Source: Carya illinoinensis
Taxonomy: Eukaryota; Streptophyta; Magnoliopsida; Fagales; Juglandaceae
Reading direction: 5' to 3'
Assembly: GCF_018687715.1 (NCBI RefSeq)
Contig: NC_056761.1
Location: 20,390,001 to 20,454,000 of the forward strand
DNA length: 64,000 nt
Shown: in pieces, positions 11,491 through 22,626 of the stretch
Layout: the number at the start of each line of letters is the position of its first letter
Numbering within the stretch: the stretch's first letter is position 1
Notes under the pieces: generated by a model
The model's input: only the letters and a program-made list of their open reading frames with translations
Databases searched by the model: none
Told to the model about the DNA's origin: nothing
Position numbers and translations under genes: made by a program

Positions 11491-12256
11491 ATTTTGGGCT
11501 AGATCTAAGCCATTTGGAGTCTGATTTCAACGATCAAATAGTGATTTATAACTATTTGGATCATTCTGGGCTCATCTGTACGGTGGGAATATTGAGATTC
11601 GCCATCAGTACTTTAGATCTGAACTGTTCATGAGTTGCAGATCATTTTGGGCTTGATCTATGCCATTTGGAGTCCAATTGCGATGATAAAATAGTGCTAA
11701 CCAACTATTTAGATCATTCCAGACTCATCCGTACGGCGGGAATGTTCAGATTCACCATCGGTACTTTCGATCTGAACCGTGCATCAGTTACAGATCATTT
11801 TGGGCTAGATCTACGCCAGATGGAGTTCAATTGCAATGATCAAATAGTACTAACAAACTATTTGGATCATTCCAGACTCATCTGTACGGTGGGAATGTTG
11901 AGATTCGCCATCGGTACTTTCGATCTGAATCGTGCATCTGTTGCAGATCATTTTGGGCTTAATCTAGGCCAATTGGAGTTCAGTTGCAATGACCAAATAG
12001 TGCTGACAAACTATTTGGATCATTCCAAACTCATCTGTATGGTGGGAATGTTGAGATTCTCCATCAGTACTTTTGATCTGAACCGTGCATCAGTTGTAGA
12101 TCATTTTGGGCTTGATCAACGTCAGTTAGAGTTCAATTACGATGATCAAATAGTGCTGAAAAACTATTTGGATCATTCTGGACTCGTCCGTATGGTGGGA
12201 ATGTTGAGATTCACCATCGATACCAATGATCTGGACTGTTCATATATCATATCAGT
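11491..12256 (+). repeat. Five-copy tandem repeat, 153-bp period, open across copies
   Basis: The marker ATTTTGGGCT recurs at 11491, 11644, 11797, 11950 and 12103, exactly 153 bp each time. As 153 is 51 codons, one plus-strand frame (11667-12293, 208 residues) stays open through the copies and reads as a 51-residue repeat containing IVLTNYLDHS and TFDLNRASV. Beyond 12256 the period breaks into shorter, degenerate pieces (GGGCTTGATCTC-type) to about 12440. The array sits between the copia primer site and the gag relic, so it is most likely leader sequence. Protein function is not supported. Confidence 0.9.
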
Positions 12257-12299
12257 TGTGAGCTTGATCGCAGCCCGTTGGAGTCATGACTGACTCATT

Positions 12300-13550
12300 T
12301 GTTTTGGGCTTGATCTCAACCAGTTGGAGTCGTGCCAGACTCATTGGTTTTAGGGCTTGATGTCAGCTAGTTGGAGTCCAATGTTGTCGGACTCAGTTCG
12401 TTTGGGCTTGATTTAAGCCAGTTGGAATCGTGAAGTTTGAGGAGCAAACTTCAGATCATTGGACGATGCTGATTAACTTGTTATATCAGTAGGTTTTTGC
12501 AGTCATATAACTCATGGAGCATAATATTATTAAGAGGAGAACCGCAACGGATCTCATTGTAGCTTTCTTTGAAAAGCCAGTTGCAAATAACAAAGTACAG
12601 ATGAAGAAACAATTCAACTTCAGAAAAGGCAAAAGAGTAATTCTGTAAAGAAAACAAAGTTGAAGTTTCTTAATGTAAGAGATCTTATCCTAGATGAAGA
12701 GATGCGCAGAAGAGATTCTGGCAAGATCTCGAGTTGTTGGTCCTGAATGTTGATAGTAAGGATAGAGGCAAGTCAAGATCTGGACAACAGATGATTCGCT
12801 AGAAATTGTGACAAGATAGGCCACAAGAGACTGCTAAAATCAGGAGAAAACCGAGAATGATGCTGTGAATATGGTGATTGAAGAAATACATGGCGTTGCA
12901 TTTCTTGCAGTGCACAATGCTGTTAAAGACAGCTTGAAGACAACGGTCATTCGATAGTATTTTATTAAAAAGGCGTGGAAGGTCACGAATGATTCATTGG
13001 TCTTGGCTCATGGTAATAGTCGTGTGAATTAGATGAGGAAGTAAAAGGAACTCAGTTTTACTTTTCCTCATCTAAACCTAAAGAAATCTCCCTAGACCAC
13101 GACATGAAGCAAAGGTGTGAGAGATGGGAACAAAATGTTAGATGTTCCAGGGATATCTACACCTAAAGTTGATGATGGCATGACTGCCAAGACGATCAGA
13201 CCTCCATGGTGGTTACTACCTTAAACTATATCCTGCTGAATGAAGGTAGTGAACTACGGTATGAAAAAAATCTTGCAAGAATGGAGATTATGCAAGTCGA
13301 AGTTAGCAGAAACTGCACACAAGATGGGCACATCGACTGAAAATAGTATATGTTAGCAGCAGGATGAGGAGTCAGTTGCCCAGGTCAGAGATGGAAGCCT
13401 CAGCAACAGGTTCTCTGAAAAAGAACCATGTGTGGGTTCCTATGTGGGTTGTTCACAACTGGACTATATGGTGTTGATCCTCTTTGGCATGGTCTTAGTA
13501 GGGTTGTGAGAGTGGGCTATCCGACAATGATGCAGCAGCTGAAAACTGAA
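12300..13550 (+). pseudogene. Copia-like gag relic (low certainty)
   Basis: Multiply broken coding-like sequence. Recognisable pieces are NCDKIGHKR at about 12806-12832, matching part of a CCHC knuckle with one or two cysteines lost, and the downstream stretch ENDAVNMVIEE (about 12850-12882). Position behind a copia primer site supports gag. Sequence after about 13000 is not assigned. Confidence 0.35.
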
Positions 13551-13572
13551 TAATAGAAGGGCCATATTGGCT

Positions 13573-13573
<1 letters not shown>

Positions 13574-13611
<38 letters not shown>
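13574..13611. repeat. (GA)n microsatellite
   Basis: About 19 GA units. Confidence 0.95.
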
Positions 13612-13612
<1 letters not shown>

Positions 13613-13643
13613 AAAAACAGGAGATAGGGTAGATAGGGATGTG

Positions 13644-13795
13644 AGGGCATGGAGGGGTCTTCAACTTAATTCAAAAACCCTAGATTTGTGGTGGGGGAGG
13701 TGAAAATGATGAAGGGTGTAGGGCATGGAGGTGTCTTCAACTTAATTGAAAAACCCTAGATTTGTGGTGGGGGAGGTGAAAATGATGAAAGGTGT
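13644..13795. repeat. 76-bp tandem duplication
   Basis: Two adjacent copies (13644-13719, 13720-13795) start AGGGCATGGAGG and differ by only a few substitutions, so this is a recent local duplication in noncoding DNA. Confidence 0.9.
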
Positions 13796-14218
13796 ACGTG
13801 CATGGGTTTTATATATGGCTAAGGGGTGTTTGCAACTAGTTGGGTCTCTACATTTAGGTTCAAGTCTTGGACTGGACCTAGGGGTCTTAGTATTTTTTCT
13901 TAGGTCCTTATGGGTGCTCTAGCGACTGTGTTGGCTCATTTAATGGGTCCAACTAAATTATAAGGCTTGCCTAAAATTTTAGATGGTTTGAACTCAATTA
14001 TTCAGTTAATAAAAATCTCATAATACATCATGAAAAATTTTGGGTCATGGCCTATTAAAAAATCCAATAACCTCAATATATTAATAGCTCTTGGGCTATT
14101 TAAAAAAAAAAAACCATTAAACATAATTAGGCCCAATATTGTTATCCCTATTAAATCCCTAATATCATTGGATCAAGTTGTTACAATTGTGGCGTCCGAA
14201 CCTTGCATAGGATAAAAT
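13796..14218. other. Unassigned intergenic sequence
   Basis: No gene or structure recognised. A 61-residue frame at 14030-14215 has no family features. Confidence 0.4.
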
Positions 14219-15206
14219 TGTAATGCTCCGTACCCCGAGGGTCAGGGAGTTAATTCCTGTCACCTAGAAAATCATCTCGCACAATACATATATAATCCCC
14301 AAAGACTCCATGAACATAAATTAATCTATTTCAACATAATATATACATATATATATATATTCCTCTACAAGGTCATCAATGAAATACTCCAACAAAATAA
14401 ATCAACAACTCTACAAATTCTCAATAATAATATCAATCTCTCAAGATACCTAATTAACAGAACATGGCAAATCTACTGGTTAAAGTCATCCAATAAGTAT
14501 AGTAATTTTCGGTACTCAATCCACTAAGCTAAATTAATCATGCATATACTTCCTATCCTTGATTCCCAGTCAAACCATCAAAATCATCTGAAAATATAGT
14601 GGAGATAAATGGGTGAGTTATCAACAATTCAGTAAGCAGTGAATATATACCAATGTGCAAATATGAGCCATTTATAGAATGCATAACAAAACATAATATT
14701 AGAAAGACAATTTCAAAAGTATTCATATACAAATTTCCTTCGGCATAGCATAACTAGACATCATCATATAATAACAGAGACATCATATTGGAATAGAGGT
14801 CATATTTAACCCCCGTGGTAGGGATGTGCTATTCCCGATAGCCAAACTGGACAAAAACATAACTGAATCTTCTCCTTATCATTCTCAAGGCCCTGAGAGT
14901 GCACATAGGAAAGACCACATAAAAAATTACTTTGTTTCCAAGGTGGGTACACTCAGAAACAAAATGTTGGTACCAATACAATAATAAAATCAGAATTATA
15001 GATGTTGGATCAAAATCAAAAATAGAATCAAAATGTCAAGACAAAGATTTTTTAAATGTGACCATTTTTACTAGAATTAGAGTTCTGAATAGATAAATAT
15101 AACATAATAATATACAAATTTTAGATTTCATATGTGCTCTTTTCTTCACTATTGTAAAACAGAATGCCAAAATTTTGTAGATGTCTACACCAGTCATAAC
15201 AAAAGT

Positions 15207-15211
<5 letters not shown>

Positions 15212-15292
<81 letters not shown>
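15212..15292. repeat. (CT)n microsatellite, about 40 units
   Basis: Uninterrupted CT run. The paralogous sites at about 16366 and 52848 contain only ATCTCTCTTG- and ATCTTTCTCT-like text, so the expansion is specific to this copy. Confidence 0.95.
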
Positions 15293-15298
<6 letters not shown>

Positions 15299-16820
15299 AA
15301 TTTAGATACAATGAGTAATACAAAACAAAATGAACAAGGTTGTTTCAAATGTTCCATAACAAAAGGATGTGCATTTTTCATATACTCAACCTCAGTCCAT
15401 TCTTTTATGCAAAGTCTAGCATAAGAGAAATGCTTACTTGACTCTCATAGTGTATTCATTACATTTTGAGATTGTATACTAGTCATGTCACTATATATTA
15501 GACTCACATATCAATCCCAAACAGTCAACATCAACCCACACAACCAACATATCAACCCAAAACAACCAACATATCTAAATCCATGTCCAACACAAACGGA
15601 CAATTTCTAACACGTCCAACATTATGTCAAGAGAATTACCGCAAACCAAGAGACCCTCCAAAACGGCAACCCAACAAGAAACAACAAAACACACTATAAG
15701 TTTACGTAATTAATAAGTTCTAACATGTATACAACAGTAGTGTATATTTCTAACAAACACTATTACACAAGTCACAAACATAAACAATGGTTACAAGGCT
15801 AACGCTCATGAATACCTTACTCAGCCCAAGAGTGGAGTTCGGTTAGGTTTCTTGAATGAACCAATGCTACCTACAAACTAATTAGATGTCCTGTGATAAA
15901 GAACCCGTCAAAGCAAGCTTGTATAATAGGGCTATTTACATGGTAGAAGGTATACAAAGAATCCTACTAAGCGGATAGGCATCATATCGAAACAAAGGCC
16001 ATGTTTAACCCCCGTGGTAGGGTTGTGCTATCCCCAATGGCCAAACTAATCAGAAGTATAAGAGAATCTTCCCCTTATCATTCTCAAAGCTTCGAATGTG
16101 CACACAGGAAAGATCACACATAAAACCCGCTAGGTGCACTCAGAAATAGAATCAAACATTTCGGATTATAAATAGAAAAACAATTAAATAAATGCCATGC
16201 TAGAGATTTTTCATATGTCACAATTCATACTAGAATCAGAGTGCTGAACATATTCAGATCACATAAACATATAAAAAAATTTAGATTTCATATTCACTCT
16301 TTTTGCACAGTTGAAAAATAGAATGCCAAAAACTTGCTCATGTCAACACCAGTCATGATAAAAAATATCTCTCTTGTTTTGATTCAAATAGAATGAGTAA
16401 TGTAGAACAAAATGACCAAGGTTGTTTCCAATGTTCCATAACAAAAGCATGCACGTTTTTCATAAAATCAACCTTAGTCCATTCTTTTTATGCAAAGTGT
16501 AGCATAGGAGCACCGCTTACCTGACTCTCGTAGTGTATTCTCTAGGTTTTGAGATCGTATGTTAGCCATGTCACAGTACCCTAAGTCAAAAAATATTCTT
16601 AAAAGTTCAGTCACACACACAACCCACAATCACAACATGTTCAACACAAACAACCGCACGTATCGATTGACCCCAACCAACTTCACATATCAATCCCAAA
16701 CAACCAACATCAACCCACACAACCAGCATTTCAACTCAAAACAACAAACATATCCAAATCCATGTCCAACACAAGCTGCCATAATTTCCAACACGTCCAA
16801 CATTACGTCAAGAGAATTAC

Positions 16821-17306
16821 TAGGGGTGAAACTTTGAACTGGAAAACCGGCCCGAACCTGACTTGTTGGCTCGATTTTGAACTGTCTAGTCTGGGACCCG
16901 TTCCTACGTTTTAAAAACCTGCTAAATCTGATCCAATTTCAGTTCTTGACTTTCCAGCACCAGACCGGTTTATAAAATATATATATATAAATTAATTTTT
17001 AACACTATATAAAATATTTTATACATGTATCTATAATTTTTATATATGAAATAATTTTATATTATAAGTTATAACATAAAGTTTTAATCTTAAATATATA
17101 TACATATATAATAAATAAAATTACATTGGTGCTGGATTAAAACTAGAAAACTAGACCAAACTGGATAGGAACTGGTAAAACCAGAAGTACCGGTTTAGAA
17201 GGGTAACTAGTTTGGGATTGATTATTGAAAATGTAAAACCGGTGTATATCGGTTCGGTCCCAAAATTCGTACAAAATCAAATCGAACCAGACCAGTTACA
17301 CCTATA
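16821..17306. mobile_element. Small hAT-like element, 486 bp, with perfect 8-bp TSD
   Basis: The left end TAGGGGTGAAACT and the right end (inward TATAGGTGTAACT) form a short imperfect inverted repeat. AGAATTAC flanks both sides (16813-16820 and 17307-17314). The related repeats at 15632-15639 and 56340-56347 carry a single AGAATTAC in the same context, so they are natural empty sites. The interior is AT-rich with GGTTC/CCGGT-rich subterminal text and no coding frame. Confidence 0.92.
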
Positions 17307-17598
17307 AGAATTACCACAAACCAAGAGACCCTCCAAAATGACAACCCACTGTAGGTTTACATAATTAATCAGTTCTAGGATGCATATAGTAGTGGTGTAT
17401 ATTTCTAAAAAATACTATTACACAAGTCACAAACATACACAATGGTTACAAGGCTAGAAGTGCTAGTTGGTGGTGAGAAACAAGGACAAAGGCATAGACC
17501 TGCTTGTGGTGTAGCGGCTTGGCAATGGTAGTGTGTGGAAGGTATAGCTATCAACACTCTGTGTATAGCAAAGAAAGTTTACACTCTCAAGGCACAAA

Positions 17599-17610
17599 AG
17601 AGAGAGAGAC

Positions 17611-17662
<52 letters not shown>
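17599..17662. repeat. (AG)n microsatellite
   Basis: AG run with two GAC interruptions near its start. The matching position in R2 (56653-56705) is also a GA tract. Confidence 0.95.
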
Positions 17663-17665
<3 letters not shown>

Positions 17666-17790
17666 CGAATAGAGACATCAAGGGCTTACCGATTTGATGA
17701 GGGGCAATCATTGATGGCTCCTTGACCAGTAGTGGTGTACAATGGGGGGGAAAAAATAGGGACGCCTTGCAACACCAAAACCTAACCAAC

Positions 17791-17792
<2 letters not shown>

Positions 17793-17853
<61 letters not shown>
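17793..17853. repeat. (GA)n microsatellite
   Basis: About 30 GA units; the counterpart in R2 lies at 56966-57054. Confidence 0.95.
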
Positions 17854-17855
<2 letters not shown>

Positions 17856-18028
17856 AATAAAGTTGTGGGTGACTAGGGAGAGAGAAATAGGGAGAAGAGA
17901 ATGATAGGGGGGAGGAAGATTTGGGGGGAGAGAAAAGAAGGGGAAAACCTAAAGGAAACATCATCGTTTCCTTCATTTAGTGGGCAAGGCTTGGTGGCCT
18001 ATTCTTTCGTCAGGATATGGATGTTACA

Positions 18029-18371
18029 ACAATAGTGGCCTTTAGCCATTCCATGAGATACAATAATGGTCTCTGTTTGGAGTGCAATCATTTTGGTGGA
18101 AAAGTGGTTTATGTTCTGTTTGACTATTCACAGAATGCACAACCCTACCACAACAATAAACATGCACAACCCTGTCTAAGGGATAAACATGGCCTCTATT
18201 TCAATTGTTGATCAGTATGCTTATGCCTAAGGTCTTTTATTTATATTATTATTGTAATGAAATGCGTCTAAAATATCACTGCCATTTTTCTTGGGAGTTG
18301 TCTATTTTTGCATTCTATAACTAACTAATGTTTACAAACTAGTATAGGTTCGCTATTGACTGAGTTAGTGG
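18029..18371. repeat. Host flank duplicated at 57233-57728
   Basis: Non-coding sequence including GTATAGGTTCGCTATT, closely matched at 57233-57728. In the second copy it continues directly into the sequence that here resumes only at 39367, so the 21-kb block in between is an insertion. Confidence 0.75.
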
Positions 18372-19140
18372 TGTAATGCATGTCCTTGTGGTGGGACCTT
18401 TAGAAAATGATTTTAAGAAAAACGACAGGAATTACCAGTGGTTTAAAGCTTTTTCCTTTCATGACAGGATACAAAAGACTCAATGTTTATAAAATAAAAT
18501 GTGTTTCTTAATTTAAAGAGGGTGACAATGGAAAACATTAAATTTTATAATTAAAAGTCTTTTGCACAAAATATTTTGCCTAAGTTTTCGTACTCTTCTC
18601 TTAGGCCGTGTCAGTCTTGACAGGTACTATTAATCTTGTCCCTGGGAGGGCACACTTAAGACTAAAATGAGTTAAAGACTTGTAAGCATTACTTCATACA
18701 GTTAAAATATAATAACAGAGGTTTTTAGTTATGCAATCATCACTCCATAAGTATTGTACATAAGACATTCTTTCAATTAAAACATTTCGAGAAAGGATTT
18801 TCTCTAGTAAAATGTTTTTTTCTTTCATAAAGCATTTTCCCACCCCTTGTGCCTTCATTTCTTAAAGAGTTTGAGCATACATGCATTCTTTCTTAACATA
18901 CATACCTTATTTCTTATCACTTTCTATTGGTCTTCACATACTGTTACGCCCCATGTGTGAGGGTTAGCGGTCTTCCTTTGGACCTGGACTCGGCCCGTGG
19001 CCATGGATTAGGAATCCCTTTTCAATCAAGCGGTAGCACTGGGTGCACTACCAGTACTACTTACCTAGCATTGCAATCTGCCCATTCATTTGGTACCCTT
19101 TCATTCATTCATATGGCCATTATGTATTTTTGTAACAGCC

Positions 19141-20177
19141 CGCTAGAAATTCAATGGTGGAATTTCTATAGATTTTAGGAACATCGTGAAAACTCCGTAA
19201 GTTTTCATAAGTCAACTAATCGAATAGGTTTTAGTCTGTCAACATAGTCAGTATTATCACTCACTATGATGCCAAAAATGTGATTTTAATTATTTAAGGT
19301 AGTTAGAAGTGTCAGAATACGCGATGGTCTACGCCACTATATTCAGTTGATTATTTAGGATTTTATGACGCAATAACTTATGTTCATAATTTCGGACGAA
19401 ACGCCTGCTCGGAATTGTGAATTTATTTTTAGGGGCACTTCGAGGTTGAGTTTTGGTAAATAATTTTCACTATAAGTTAATATGAATATTTAGTATTTTT
19501 CAGTACTAAGTTTATTATGCATTTTTTTGGAGTGAATAGTAACTTCGATAAGCGTACTAAATGTAATGTTTTCAAAATCACAGTGTGGAATGTCCAAATT
19601 AGGTTAGAGAAGTTTTATTGGGATACTTGGAAAGATCTTAGCCACACATAATGAATAGTATTAGACACTTGACACGGGAAATCAAGATGTGAGATCATGC
19701 CACCTAAGCAAAACTTTTGTCCATCTGATCAACCATATTGTTCCAGACCAAAGAGGGTTTCAACCCTAGCGAGACCCAAAACTATTAGAATTCCATTGAA
19801 ACCCCAAAAACTTTGTTGAAAACCAAAACCCTAAATGGTTTCCCTAAACCCTAAAGTTGGCTTCCAAACCCATTTTTATCTGATTTCTAGTATTGTGTTT
19901 AATCACTTGACTAAATCACTTCTACATGCTATTAATTCATCAAAGCCTTGTTAGGACATCATTATCCAACATTTTAAACCTTGAAAATTTGATTGGACCA
20001 AGAAAAATTGGATTTGCGCTTGATAGCATCTCAAACCCTAACCAACCCCCCTTTAAACCCCAAATTGAAGCCCACTTGGTTGAGGCCCACCAAGACCTAC
20101 GAATTTGGCCACCTTGGCAAAGCGTCTTGAAGAAGTTTCCTCCCCCACATGGAAGACCATCCATTGCCCTTGGCTGT
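19141..20177 (+). other. Left arm of X, no gene
   Basis: AT-rich U3-like sequence, then text rich in AACCCTAA-type words (19760-19860). No coding domain. Confidence 0.5.
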
Positions 20178-21492
20178 TGATGACTTGCAAAATTTCATAT
20201 TGCAAATTTACAAGATTGCTCGAGCGGAGGCTTTTGGCCGCTCGAGTGAATTCAGGCAGATTCAAATGCTCGATTGCCGCTCGATAGTGAGCTTGAGCGG
20301 GTTGCGGGAAAACAAAGATCGCTCGAGCAGAGGCTTTTGGCTGCTCAAGCGAAGTCAGGCAGAGTTGAATGCTCGATGTGCACTCGACAAGCCGCTCGAG
20401 CGAATTTAGGCAGAGTCGAACGCTCGATGCTCGCTCGACACATCGCTCGAGCGAATACCGTATTTTTCCAGATCTAAGGTTTTCCGCCGTCAAAGCTTAT
20501 AAAAGGGATTTTTCACCATTTGGCAGTACCTTTGGACTGGAGAACACTTTTGAGACAGAAAAACACAGTTAGAAGGATTCAAATCATCTGTTTTGGTGAG
20601 AGAATTCCATATATTGCACCTATGTTGGAATCAAACACGAGCACAGATGGGAGAAAAGCATTGAAACATTCCCTTCAGTTTTTCAAGACGAGTTGCGGCT
20701 GTAAAGAGTATTTTTTAGCGTTTATTTTCTTCCAATATTCTCAGAACAATTATGGTGAATTCGTTTATGTTGAATTCCCTTTCTAGCATGAGCTAAATTT
20801 TATTTATTCTAGGAAAATGATGTAACCTAGTTCTGAACTATGTTTGATTGTCTATGCTAATTTAAGGCAATTCTCTCTTTGTTTATCTGATTTATTCTGA
20901 GTTTATTGCTTCTAATTAACTGGCCATTGATTAGATGATATTTAATCTTGTGATTTGCTATCGAAAGAGGGAATCATAGGATAGATCTTGAATATTTCAG
21001 CATAGGTAAGTATAGAGATCGAAAGACTTGTATAAATCTATGTAGTAATTAAATCATTGGTTTTATTGCTTTCTTGAGTATTTAATTTGCATATTCTTGT
21101 GCAAATTGATAAACAAGAATGATTTCCAATTGACTATCGAAAGAGGCTTTTGGATGAATTAGAGATTTGCTAATAGACAAAAAGAATTAAATTAAATTAG
21201 TTGGATGAGTAAAGCATAGTGAAGAATTAGGTAAAATCGATTCCCTAGAAGTTTTCTTTCCCATTAATTTGATCTTTGAACGTCAGTTTTATTTCCTTTG
21301 CGTATTTCTCTTTGAGTCGATTTTAGTTTAAATTGCAACTACAAAAATCTTAGTGATTCCTCTAGATAAAATTGAGATTACTATAATTTTGGTATTTGGC
21401 AAAAGTAAGGTACCAATCCCTGAGGACGATACTCTTCTTATCACTTTATTATAAAACTACGATACTGTGCACTTGCAATTTTGCACCGGTCA
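20178..21492 (+). repeat. 5' LTR of the Athila-like element
   Basis: Starts TGATGACTTG, ends CCGGTCA. The first 280 bp (20218-20455) hold an array of GCTCGAGC palindromes; a TATA box follows at 20498. Open frames on both strands inside the array are composition artefacts. Confidence 0.95.
20498..20505 (+). promoter_or_regulatory. LTR TATA box
   Basis: TATAAAAG in an otherwise suitable context, about 320 bp into the LTR. The same motif is at 28807-28814 in the 3' LTR. Confidence 0.6.
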
Positions 21493-21497
21493 AGTTT

Positions 21498-21516
21498 TTG
21501 GCGCCATTGCCGGGGA
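21498..21516 (+). promoter_or_regulatory. Primer binding site of the Athila-like element
   Basis: TTGGCGCCATTGCCGGGGA begins five bases after the LTR end. It is one transition from the TGGCGCCGTTGCCGGGGA site typical of Athila-type elements. Confidence 0.85.
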
Positions 21517-21635
21517 TTGGTTTATTCTTATTCTTTTTGTCAATATCGATACTAAGTAATCTTGGTTTTAAGTTAGAATTTTATTTTAAGTTATTCTTAT
21601 ATTTTATTGTTCTACAGGTGTGTTTTTGATGTTGG

Positions 21636-22614
21636 ATGCGCCATGCTAGATTTCGTGATATTATTCCTTTTGATCCGGAGATTGAAAGAACTCTTAGATC
21701 ACGAAGAAAAAATAAGATACTAGCCATGGCTGAAGAAGAAAATGAGGCACTGCCACGCACCTTGAAGGACTATGTACGTCCAGTTGTGAATGGAAATTAC
21801 TCAAGTATAAGGTGCCAGACTATCAATGCCAACAACTTTGAGCTCAAACCAGCTTTGATTAGCATGGTGCAACAGGCTCAATTCAGCGGATCACCACTTA
21901 ATGACCCCAATATTCATTTGGCAATGTTCCTGGAGATTTGCGACACTGTAAAGATCAATGGTGTTACTAAAGACACCATTAGACTGAGATTGTTTCCTTT
22001 TTCTTTGAGGGACAAGGCTAGAGGTTGGCTACAATCTCTACAATCGGGAAGCATTACTAGTTGGCAAGACATGGCTGAGAAGTTTCTTGATAAATTCTTT
22101 CCTCCTGCAAAAACTGCAAAATGATTTTGAGTCACTTTATGAAGCGTGGGGAAAGTATAAAGACTTGGTTCGACGTTGCCCACAACATGGATTGCCAAAT
22201 TGGTTACAAGTTCAGATGTTTTATAATGGGTTAAATAGGCAAACTCGAACTATAGTTGATGCTGCTTCTGGTGGAACTTTGTTGTCAAAGAGAGCTGAGG
22301 GTGCTACTGCCCTTTTGGAAGAAATGGCCTCAAACAACTATCAATGGCCAACTGAGAGGATTTTGGCTAAGAAAGTTGCTGGAATTCATGACTTGGAGCC
22401 GATAGCAGCAATTTCAGCTCAAGTTGCTACTCTATCTCATCAGATTTCAGCCTTGACAACACAAAGGATACCACAAAATATCGAATATGTTGCATCTACA
22501 AGTATGATAGTTCCAAGTAATGAAGCGAGTCAAGAACAAGTTCAATACGTTAATAATCGGAACTACAACTATCGTGATAATCATATGCCAAATTACTATC
22601 ATCCAGGGCTTTGA
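21636..22614 (+). pseudogene. Athila-like gag, frameshifted
   Basis: Capsid-type gag of a plant gypsy element. The first frame (21636-22124) contains LRLFPFSLRDKARGWLQSL and SWQDMAEKFLDKFFPP, the retrotransposon gag core. It stops just after a small deletion near 22115-22124, and the reading continues in another frame (22087-22614) with DFESLYEAWGKYKDLVRRCP and a C-terminal heptad-like stretch. That frame ends at an in-frame TGA (22612-22614). The start could be 21636 or the ATG at 21726 (MAEEENEALPRTL). Product would form the virus-like particle; this copy encodes only pieces. Confidence 0.85.
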
Positions 22615-22626
22615 AATCATGAGAAT

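Larger units (their letters stand above)
11033..13550 (+). mobile_element. Ty1/copia-like LTR retrotransposon relic
   Basis: A truncated LTR ends CA at 11162, followed two bases later by TGGTATTAGAGC (11165-11176), a one-mismatch version of the initiator-Met primer site TGGTATCAGAGC used by most plant copia elements. A long leader with 153-bp tandem repeats follows, then gag-like sequence at about 12500-13000 in several frames, including a decayed zinc-knuckle context NCDKIGHK near 12806. No protease, integrase or RT is recognised and no second LTR was found, so the element is truncated. The left junction lies inside the PAN exon of RLK3. Confidence 0.6.
14219..18028 (-). repeat. R1: LTR-like repeat in minus orientation with internal duplication
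   Basis: Starts TGTAATGCTCCG (14219) and ends GGATGTTACA (18028), TG...CA-type termini. The flanks AAAAT (14214-14218) and ACAAT (18029-18033) differ by one base and may be a decayed TSD. The internal segment 14780-15705 is paralogous to 15940-16560, so part of the unit is duplicated; 15708-18028 is paralogous to 52184-53080 plus 56110-57232. Shared landmarks are a segment around CCCCCGTGGTAGGG and the GAATTACC block near the 3' end. No coding domain is seen, so this is a solo-LTR-like or large LTR sequence. Confidence 0.6.

Noticed and set aside
11491..12256. CRISPR-like or satellite-type array
   Set aside because: The copies are adjacent without unique spacers, and only five exist; it is a local tandem repeat in a retroelement leader.
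15121..15381. Frames of repeated Arg-Glu or Ser-Leu across microsatellites (also 17463-17976, 40628-40828, 56515-57149)
   Set aside because: Direct translation of (GA/CT)n repeats.
20053..20493. Overlapping open frames on both strands in the Athila LTRs (also 28508-28856)
   Set aside because: They lie in the CTCGAG array of the LTR and exist in several frames at once; composition artefact.
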